Part shown: one piece after another, positions 58,540 through 64,000 of the stretch
Position numbering within the stretch: position 1 is the stretch's first letter
Layout of the letters: the number at the start of each line of letters is the position of its first letter
From: DASSKP01 sp035695045
GTDB taxonomy: Bacteria > Actinomycetota > Actinomycetes > JAFAQI01
Assembly: GCA_035695045.1 (NCBI GenBank)
Contig: DASSEX010000017.1
Span: forward strand, 57,916-121,915
Reading direction: 5' to 3'
Length of the DNA stretch: 64,000 bases
Position numbers and translations under genes: made by a program
Notes under the pieces: model-generated
What the model was told of the DNA's origin: nothing
The model's input: only the letters and a program-made list of their open reading frames with translations
Database searches by the model: none

Positions 58540-58932
58540 TCAGAGGGTTGGTGGGGCGGGGTCGATCTCGAAGTAGGGACCGTCGTCGTCGTGCTGGATC
58601 CGGGCCGAGCCCACCCAACCGTCGAAGCCGCCGGTGCCGGTCGCCGGCACGATGTGGCCGAACCACGTCGAGGGATCGTCCTCGAGACCACCGTGCTGTA
58701 CGACGAAGGAGCCGCTCAGCCCCTCGTCCGTGCGGCCGACGATGAGCTCCGTCGCGACGTAGGAGCGGCGGCCTTCGACGCTGCCGGCCGACATGAACAA
58801 CGTCGTCGCGGTGCCGGTGATACCCGTGAGGAACGTCTTGGTGAAGACCATGACGTTGGCCCAGCCGTGCTCGACGCCGGGCACGGACTTCTCCTCGTAG
58901 CTGTCCACCTTGAAGCGGGCGTAGAGCGTCAT
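58540..58932 (-). CDS. DUF3224 family protein
   Basis: 130 residues. A single beta-barrel domain: MTLYARFKVDSYEEKSVPGV, TALFMSAGSVEGRRSYVATE-like, FVVQHGGLEDDPSTWFGHIV and GTGGFDGWVGSARIQHDDDG, the DUF3224 pattern. Function unknown. ATG 58932 overlaps the stop of the thioesterase gene (ATGA), so the two are coupled. Its stop is seven bases from palindrome copy 2. Confidence 0.8.
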   Translation of the reverse strand: MTLYARFKVDSYEEKSVPGVEHGWANVMVFTKTFLTGITGTATTLFMSAGSVEGRRSYVATELIVGRTDEGLSGSFVVQHGGLEDDPSTWFGHIVPATGTGGFDGWVGSARIQHDDDGPYFEIDPAPPTL

Positions 58933-59324
58933 GACTTCACCGCCTGGATCTGTGTCGTGCGGGCGACCAGGCGGTCCTGGTCGTCGTACAGGTCCGTCTG
59001 CGCCGTCACCGTCGTGCGTCCGCGGTTCACCACGGTCGCGACTGCTCGCACCGAGCCTCCGGTCACCGGACGGAACAGCTGTGTCGTCGAGGTGATCGTC
59101 GCGGTCGACGCGCCTTCCGACAGACCGAGAAAGGTGACGAGTGCGCCGAGGGAGTCGGCCAGCGACATCAAGACTCCGCCGTGCATGACACCACCGGCAG
59201 TGCACAGGTCGGGCCGGTGCTCCAGCGTGGCGACCGCGGACTCTGCGTCCGCCGACTCGAGACGGATGCCCAGCTGGGCGGCGAACGGCATGAGCTCTAT
59301 GAGCGCGTCGAGGTCCGGCGGCAT
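58929..59324 (-). CDS. PaaI-type hotdog thioesterase
   Basis: 131 residues. The hotdog signature is TAGGVMHGGVLMSLADSLGA with the conserved HGG; TSTTQLFRPVTGGSVRAVAT and GRTTVTAQTDLYDDQDRLVA follow. These enzymes hydrolyse acyl-CoA or aryl-CoA thioesters. The substrate is unknown. It is divergent from the DUF4235 gene, 31 bases apart, and coupled with DUF3224. Confidence 0.88.
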   Translation of the reverse strand: MPPDLDALIELMPFAAQLGIRLESADAESAVATLEHRPDLCTAGGVMHGGVLMSLADSLGALVTFLGLSEGASTATITSTTQLFRPVTGGSVRAVATVVNRGRTTVTAQTDLYDDQDRLVARTTQIQAVKS

Positions 59325-59355
59325 GACGCCACAGTAGGTCGGGGACACTGACGTC

Positions 59356-59661
59356 GTGAGCGAGGACACCGAGAACGACAACGGCAAGGTCGGTTACAAG
59401 CTGATGGCGACGTTCGCGTCGCTGTTCGGCGCGTACGCCGCCCGCAAGGTGCTGCAGGTGGTGTGGAAGACGGCGACCGGCAAGCAGCCGCCGGCCAACC
59501 CGGAACACCCCGAGGTCACCTGGGGCGAGGCGGTCGGCTGGGCCGTGGTCTCCGGCGCCGTCATCGGTGTCGCCCGGATGGCCGCACAGCGGAAGGTCGC
59601 CGCGTCGTGGCACAAGTCGACCGGCCAGCTTCCGCCGGGACTGGAGAGCACAGCCGCTTGA
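59356..59661 (+). CDS. DUF4235 family protein
   Basis: 101 residues. KVGYKLMATFASLFGAYAAR, KVLQVVWKTATGKQPPANPE and VGWAVVSGAVIGVARMAAQR match DUF4235, a small membrane-associated family of unknown function. Two hydrophobic segments. The stop overlaps the TTG start of the amidase (TTGA), so the two are coupled. Confidence 0.85.
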   Translation: MSEDTENDNGKVGYKLMATFASLFGAYAARKVLQVVWKTATGKQPPANPEHPEVTWGEAVGWAVVSGAVIGVARMAAQRKVAASWHKSTGQLPPGLESTAA

Positions 59662-61043
59662 GCGCATCCGTCGACGAGACCGAAATCGCCTTCGCGGGCG
59701 TCGCGGGACAGTCGGGGCTGCTCGCCGCGGGTGAGCTGACCTCCGCGCAGCTCGTCGACATCCTCCTGCGGCGGATCGAGCGTCTTCAGCCGCGGCTCAA
59801 CGCCTTTCGGGTCGTGCTCGCGCGCGAGGCGCGCGCTGCAGCCGCGCAGGCCGACGAGGCGCGCGCGGCCGGCGACACACGCCCGCTGCTGGGCGTCCCG
59901 ATCGCCATCAAGGACAACGTCGCGGTCGCGGGCCAGTCGGCGCTGATGGGCACTGGCTCCCCGGAGCCGGTGAACGCGTCTGACGACGTCCTCGTCGCGC
60001 GGTTGAAGGCGGCCGGCATGGTGGTGCTCGGCCTGACCCACCTGCCGGAGCTCGCGCTCTGGGCCGCAACCGAGTCGCGCCATCACGGCGTCACCCGCAA
60101 CCCGTGGGAGACCGACCGCTCACCGGGTGGGTCGAGCGGGGGTTCCGCGGCTGCGGTCGCGGCAGGACTCGTGCCGGCGGCGCATGCCACGGACGGGCTC
60201 GGCTCGATCCGTATCCCCGCGTCCTCGTGCGGTCTCGTCGGGCTCAAGCCGACGCACGGCCTGGTCCCGCTGGGTCCCGACCCCGACCACTGGTACGGCT
60301 TGTCGCACGCCGGCTTGCTCACCCGCTCCGTCGTGGACACGGCGATGCTGCTCGACGCCGTCGTCCAGCCGGCACCGGACTTCAGCGCGGGCCTCGACCA
60401 GACGGGGACCTTCCGGGTGGCCGTCTCCGCGAAGCCCTCGACTCCGACGAAGGTGCATGCCGACGTGCAGCGCGTGCTCGACGAGGCGGCCTCGGCGGTA
60501 CGCGAGCTCGGTCATGACGTCGTACGGCGGGACCCGCCGTACCGCACTGCCGTCGCCAACGCGAACACCGTGCGCTACCTGCGGGGCTGCGCCACCGACG
60601 TGTCGCGGCTGGCCGACCCGAGACGCACCGAGCCGCGCACCCGCGTGCTCGCGCGGATGGGGCGGGCGCTGCCGTCCGCGACGGTTACCTGGGCGCGACG
60701 CCGGGGAGAGGCGTTCGGTGAGCAGGTGGCGAACGACGTCTTCGGCGAAGCCGAGGTGCTGATGACTCCGACCGTTCCGTTGCTGCCGGTGCCGGCGGGC
60801 TCGATCGCTCGCAGCGGCCTGGCGCGGACGATGCCGGCGATGCTGCCGCGCGCGGCCATGACCGGACCGTGGAACGCCTGCGGATTTCCCGCCGTGAGCG
60901 TGCCGTTCGGGACGAGCAGCGACGGTCTGCCCATCGGCGTACAGCTGGTCGGTCCGCGCGGCAGCGACGGCACGCTGCTGCGTCTCGCCGCCGCCCTCGA
61001 GCGCACCGCAGGCTGGACGGCGCGCCGTCCACCGGTCGACTGA
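59658..61043 (+). CDS. amidase signature family enzyme, copy 2
   Basis: 461 residues from TTG 59658, coupled to DUF4235 by a four-base overlap. Triad: Lys in LGVPIAIKDNVA, cis-Ser in SPGGSSGGSAAAVA, and Ser in TDGLGSIRIPASSCG. Typical blocks are GVTRNPWETDRSPGG and GPWNACGFPAVSVPFG. Substrate unknown; no gatB or gatC nearby. It is distinct in sequence from the amidase at 24038. Confidence 0.85.
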   Translation: MSASVDETEIAFAGVAGQSGLLAAGELTSAQLVDILLRRIERLQPRLNAFRVVLAREARAAAAQADEARAAGDTRPLLGVPIAIKDNVAVAGQSALMGTGSPEPVNASDDVLVARLKAAGMVVLGLTHLPELALWAATESRHHGVTRNPWETDRSPGGSSGGSAAAVAAGLVPAAHATDGLGSIRIPASSCGLVGLKPTHGLVPLGPDPDHWYGLSHAGLLTRSVVDTAMLLDAVVQPAPDFSAGLDQTGTFRVAVSAKPSTPTKVHADVQRVLDEAASAVRELGHDVVRRDPPYRTAVANANTVRYLRGCATDVSRLADPRRTEPRTRVLARMGRALPSATVTWARRRGEAFGEQVANDVFGEAEVLMTPTVPLLPVPAGSIARSGLARTMPAMLPRAAMTGPWNACGFPAVSVPFGTSSDGLPIGVQLVGPRGSDGTLLRLAAALERTAGWTARRPPVD

Positions 61044-61065
61044 CCGCCGTCGTACGGTCATCGAC

Positions 61066-62295
61066 GTGGCAGAACCCGCCCCCGCGCGCAACGTCCGGCG
61101 GTTGGCCGCGATCCCGAACCTCGACGCGCTGTTCAGCGCGCGCGTCCGCCAGGGCGTCGGCTCGGCGCTCGCCGAAGTGCGCGGTCATGTCGTCTTCGCC
61201 GCGCCACCCGCCGGCGCCTGGACGGTCTGGCTCGACGACGGACGCGTCCGGTTGACGCGCGGCGCCGCCGCCAAGCCGGACGCCACCGTGACCGCCGACC
61301 CCGCCACGCTGGCCGCTGTCCTCGAGGGACGCATCAGCGGCGTCGACGCCTTCCTCGCGCACGGACTCGTCGTGCGCGGCAACCTCGCCGTCGCGCTGCA
61401 GATGGACGGCGCGTTCGACGTCGGTGAGCGCCCCGTGACGCACCCGACGGCGAAGATCCGCCGCGTCCTGGGCGTCAACAGTGCGTATCTCGAAGCCGGT
61501 CCACGCGACGCTCCGCCCGTGATCCTGATGCACGGGCTCGGGGCCACCAACGCCTCGATGCTGCCGTTGCTCGTCGACCTCGCGCGCGACCACCGGGTCA
61601 TCGCGCCGGACTTCCCCGGCTTCGGCGCGTCGTCCGCGCCTCGTTGGCGATACCGCGCCGTCGACTTCGCGCATTGGCTGCGCGCATTCCAGGACGAGGT
61701 CGACGCCGCGCCGGCTGCACTCGTGGGCAACTCGCTCGGCGGCCGGGTCGCGATCGAAGCAGGGCTCAGCCACGCCGACCACGTCACCCGCATGGTGCTG
61801 CTCTGCCCGTCGCCGGCCTTCCGCCGGATGCGGCAGTTCGTGCCGCTGGTGAAGTACCTGCCCCCGGATGCACTCGTCAGCCCCATCCCGCTCGCGCACC
61901 GGGCGATCGTCGGCGGCATCCGTGCGATGTTCTCCCGGCCCGACCGCCTGCCGCGGCAGTGGTACGACGCCGCCGCCGACGAGCACCGGCGAGTCATGCG
62001 CGACTACGGCCACCGCCGCGCGTTCTTCGCCAGCCTCAAGCAGATCTACCTCGAGGAGGCGTACGGCGAGGACGGCTTCTGGGACCGGCTGCCGTTGCTG
62101 GAGACCCCGGCGCTGTTCATCTGGGGCGACCGCGACCGGCTCGTGCCGGCCTCCTTCGAACGCCACGTGCTCTCGGCCGTGCCACATGCCGAGTCGATCG
62201 TTCTCCAGGACAGCGGACACGTCCCGCAGTTCGAGCATCCGCACCGGACCGCGACGTTGGTCCGCAACTTCCTCGCGGGCACGTCGGCGGACTGA
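61066..62295 (+). CDS. SCP2-like domain fused to alpha/beta hydrolase
   Basis: 409 residues. Residues ~15-125 resemble a sterol-carrier-protein-2 fold (WTVWLDDGRVRLTRG, PDATVTADPATLAAVLEGRI), and ~145-405 are an alpha/beta hydrolase: VILMHGLGATNASM (oxyanion HG), LVGNSLGGRVAIE (nucleophile Ser), IWGDRDRLVP (Asp) and QDSGHVPQFEHP (His). The SCP2 part may present a lipid substrate to the hydrolase; that is inference. TACGGT (61053-61058) stands seven bases before GTG 61066, a leaderless start. Confidence 0.85.
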   Translation: MAEPAPARNVRRLAAIPNLDALFSARVRQGVGSALAEVRGHVVFAAPPAGAWTVWLDDGRVRLTRGAAAKPDATVTADPATLAAVLEGRISGVDAFLAHGLVVRGNLAVALQMDGAFDVGERPVTHPTAKIRRVLGVNSAYLEAGPRDAPPVILMHGLGATNASMLPLLVDLARDHRVIAPDFPGFGASSAPRWRYRAVDFAHWLRAFQDEVDAAPAALVGNSLGGRVAIEAGLSHADHVTRMVLLCPSPAFRRMRQFVPLVKYLPPDALVSPIPLAHRAIVGGIRAMFSRPDRLPRQWYDAAADEHRRVMRDYGHRRAFFASLKQIYLEEAYGEDGFWDRLPLLETPALFIWGDRDRLVPASFERHVLSAVPHAESIVLQDSGHVPQFEHPHRTATLVRNFLAGTSAD

Positions 62296-62298
62296 GCA

Positions 62299-63273
62299 CT
62301 GCAGACCTTCCTGCCGTACGCCGACTTCGCGGCGTCGGCTGCCGTTCTCGACGACCGGCGGCTGGGCAAGCAACGGGTCGAGACGTTGCAGGTCCTGCGT
62401 GCGCTGGTCTTTCCGTCGTACAAGGGCTGGAAGAACCATCCCGCCACGCGCATGTGGCGCGGCTTCACCGCAGCCCTCGTGGCTTACGGCGTCGCGGTGT
62501 GCGACGAGTGGACCCGGCGCGGACGGGCGGACGCAGTCGCGCAGACGCTGCTGCAGTTCAGCGCCGGGGAGCGACCTGATGTCGGTGCGCTGCGACGTGC
62601 CGGTGCACTGCCGCCGTGGCTCGGGCTCGAGGAGCTGCACGTCTCGCACCGTTCTGCGTTGGTGCGCAAGCTGCCCGAGCACTACCGGCGCTACTTCCCC
62701 GACGTCCCCGACGACCTGCCGTATCTCTGGCCGCCGTCGGTCTTCCCGCGCTGGCCCGTGCGCAGGAGCGCGGCACAGATCGACGTCGACGAGGCGTTCG
62801 CCGAGCTCGGCTGGGCGACACCACGACCGGGTCAGCGCGAGGCCGTCGTCGACCTGGTGGCCGGTCGGGACGTCACGCTGGAGTGGCCGCCCGGCTCGGG
62901 CGCATCGAGCGTGGGCCTGCTGGCGGCGCTCTGCCGGCCGGGCGTGACCTTGTGGCTGTCCTCTCACGGTGGCCCGAGCGACTTCTCGTCGCCACCGGCC
63001 GCGGAGCTGCAACCGCCGGTTCAGCCGCCGGTCGCGAGCAAGACCTCGGAGTCGATCGCGCGGCCGCCGACGGCTGAGGACATCGCCGCGATGCAGCGTG
63101 AGGCAGAGCCGCCGCAGTTCGTCTTCCATCGACCGGAGGACCTCGACCGTCGCGACGTCCGGGCCCACGTGCGCGGACTGCCGCTGTCGCTGATCGTCTG
63201 CGACGGTGTGCCCCGCATCCGTCGCATCAACAGCGCCCGGCTGCTCGTCATCTCAGGGTTGAGTGCGACGTAA
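62299..63273 (+). CDS. MSMEG_6728/pyrimidine-dimer-glycosylase-like domain fused to a degenerate RecQ-like helicase domain
   Basis: 324 residues if CTG 62299 starts translation; that is the only codon giving the family N-terminus QTFLPYADFAASAAVLDDRR, and the next start (TTG 62386) would cut 29 residues including it. Residues ~1-150 (RLGKQRVETLQVLRA, WKNHPATRMWRGFTAALVAY) match MSMEG_6728-type proteins. Residues ~170-324 resemble RecQ helicases: RPGQREAVVDLVAGRDV, a broken Walker A (WPPGSGASSVG, no Lys), HRPEDLDRRD for PERL, and LIVCDGVPR for DEAH. The frame stops at LSAT inside palindrome copy 3. Probably inactive as a helicase. Confidence 0.7.
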   Translation: MQTFLPYADFAASAAVLDDRRLGKQRVETLQVLRALVFPSYKGWKNHPATRMWRGFTAALVAYGVAVCDEWTRRGRADAVAQTLLQFSAGERPDVGALRRAGALPPWLGLEELHVSHRSALVRKLPEHYRRYFPDVPDDLPYLWPPSVFPRWPVRRSAAQIDVDEAFAELGWATPRPGQREAVVDLVAGRDVTLEWPPGSGASSVGLLAALCRPGVTLWLSSHGGPSDFSSPPAAELQPPVQPPVASKTSESIARPPTAEDIAAMQREAEPPQFVFHRPEDLDRRDVRAHVRGLPLSLIVCDGVPRIRRINSARLLVISGLSAT

Positions 63274-63319
63274 TCCCCCTTGGCGCAGGCCTCTCAAGGG
63301 GGATTACGTCGCACTCAAC
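63258..63319. repeat. 62-bp palindromic element, copy 3
   Basis: Arms 63258-63281 and 63296-63319 pair over 24 bp and include the same 23 bases as copies 1 and 2; the 14-base loop is different. It supplies the stop codons of both convergent neighbours: TAA for the helicase-like gene and TGA for the EcsC-like gene. Confidence 0.95.
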
Positions 63320-63974
63320 GGGAAGCGAAGCGAGGCGGCGGGTCGTCGCGGAGGTCGGCGAGAACACGGTCGCCGAGCTTCTTGGTCTCGCGCTGGTTGA
63401 GCGCCGCACCCGCGACCGCGCCGGCGAGGAACGGCATCACCGTCGTGACGTTGCGCCCGGCCCGACGCATCAGCCGTTGGCGCAGCTCACGTCGCGCTGC
63501 GCCGCTGACGACCCCGGACCACCTGCCCTTGCCCTCTCCGAAGGGGTCGATGCCGCGTCGCTGCACCCACGCACCGAGGTACGCCGCCCCGCGGGTGGCC
63601 GGCGTGCCGACCGGGCCGCGCTCGTAGAGCTCGTGCAGCTCGGCGATGAGCTTGATCTCGACCGCAACGACCGCCAGCGTCTCGGCAGCGACCTGCACGG
63701 GCGCGGAGAGCAGAAGTGGCGGCGCCGCCATCTCGACGGTCGACAGCATGCCGCCGGCGGCGCCGACTGCGGCCGTCGCGCGCGTGGCGTTCGCGATGAG
63801 GATCGTCGCGAGCTGGTCGTCGCTGAGGCCGGGGTGGTGGGCGTGCAGAGTGTGCCGGTCGCGAATCGGCAGGTGCGGGACGACCTCGATGACTGCGTCG
63901 ACCATGCGGCGGCCGCCGCTGGTCATGAGCATCGCGAGCCGGCCGAGCAGACCGGCGCGGGTGCGCCGATCCAT
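63315..63974 (-). CDS. EcsC-like protein
   Basis: 219 residues. Hydrophobic segments around AAVGAAGGMLSTVEMAAPPL and AAETLAVVAVEIKLIAELHE, then VMPFLAGAVAGAALNQRETK near the C-terminus, resemble the EcsC family. EcsC is linked to the Ecs ABC transporter in Bacillus, with unknown activity. No transporter partner is in the window. ATG 63974 lies 26 bases from the window end. The last codons and TGA come from the palindrome arm. Confidence 0.5.
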   Translation of the reverse strand: MDRRTRAGLLGRLAMLMTSGGRRMVDAVIEVVPHLPIRDRHTLHAHHPGLSDDQLATILIANATRATAAVGAAGGMLSTVEMAAPPLLLSAPVQVAAETLAVVAVEIKLIAELHELYERGPVGTPATRGAAYLGAWVQRRGIDPFGEGKGRWSGVVSGAARRELRQRLMRRAGRNVTTVMPFLAGAVAGAALNQRETKKLGDRVLADLRDDPPPRFASR

Positions 63975-64000
63975 GGGCGCGTCGTCTGTCAGTCGCGGGG

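Noticed and set aside
60685..63168. 827-codon minus-strand open frame
   Set aside because: It lies opposite the amidase, hydrolase and glycosylase-like genes, has no recognisable domain and is Arg-rich, as expected for an antisense frame in GC-rich coding DNA.
1..64000. tRNA, rRNA, tmRNA, RNase P RNA, CRISPR, insertion sequence or prophage
   Set aside because: I saw no cloverleaf, spacer-repeat array, transposase, integrase or phage gene on either strand. A covariance-model search would be decisive for RNAs.

Overview
The window is a chromosomal segment of a high-GC actinomycete (Actinomycetota). I cannot fix the genus. The evidence is the GC-rich codon use, frequent GTG starts, many leaderless-looking starts, a resuscitation-promoting factor behind a c-di-AMP riboswitch, mycothiol-type DinB enzymes, the coproporphyrin heme genes (hemQ/hemY/hemH/hemE), a candidate LAXTG sortase-E substrate, and gene order resembling the M. 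tuberculosis hemE-dxs-ceoBC-dut region. I see no rRNA, tRNA, CRISPR array, insertion sequence or prophage, so this looks like ordinary chromosome with a few accessory inserts.

Layout. 1-5996: secreted and stress functions, namely a cut-off ceramidase-like protein, a BNR/sialidase-fold surface protein, a YdeI-like protein, a phosphoesterase lipoprotein and a baeRF-type (Rv2629-like) protein. 6017-12261: the glgX-treY-treZ operon, which makes trehalose from glycogen. 12278-13229: promoter, c-di-AMP riboswitch, Rpf/LysM protein and terminator. 13348-16576: two sedolisin-like proteases on either side of a RibD-type reductase. 16600-22024: an ATP-dependent DNA ligase (LigC type) and a LigD-type polymerase/primase, separated by a PAP2 membrane protein, a YCII protein, a MerR regulator fused to a beta-clamp-like domain, a DinB remnant and small membrane proteins. 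22119-28405: LVIVD beta-propeller protein, MsrB, amidase, wax ester/DGAT synthase, HemQ and a mycothiol-dependent enzyme.

28392-31662 is the hemY-hemH-hemE operon on the minus strand. 31729-35978 holds a small zinc-ribbon protein, a DMT transporter, DUF3000 and a histidine kinase translationally chained to a membrane sensor and an S8 protease with a 12 x ASSWS tail. The matching LuxR-type response regulator is divergent (37851). 38640-46607: DksA-like protein, RNase D/HRDC, GNAT, a ZIP metal transporter behind a DtxR/IdeR-like box, an unknown protein, a TreS-like GH13 enzyme, dxs and an unknown protein. 46633-51139: TrmA-type methyltransferase, KimA/APC-type permease and two TrkA/RCK proteins (ceoB, ceoC). 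51236-53512: an arsenic cassette (small Cys protein, arsI, divergent arsR, acr3) sitting where related genomes carry a DUF3159 gene. 53579-57223: OB-fold protein, DUF3710, dut, SDR, DoxX and DUF3093. 57145-64000: YcaQ-type glycosylase, DUF3224, thioesterase, DUF4235, amidase, SCP2-alpha/beta hydrolase, a glycosylase-like protein with a dead RecQ-like domain, and an EcsC-like protein.

The most notable signals are three copies of a 62-bp near-perfect palindrome with identical arms and variable loops (22052, 58471, 63258), the MerR/beta-clamp fusion with its own SoxR-like operator, the protease-sensor-kinase operon, and a CTG-initiated glycosylase/helicase fusion whose reading frame stops inside one of the palindromes.
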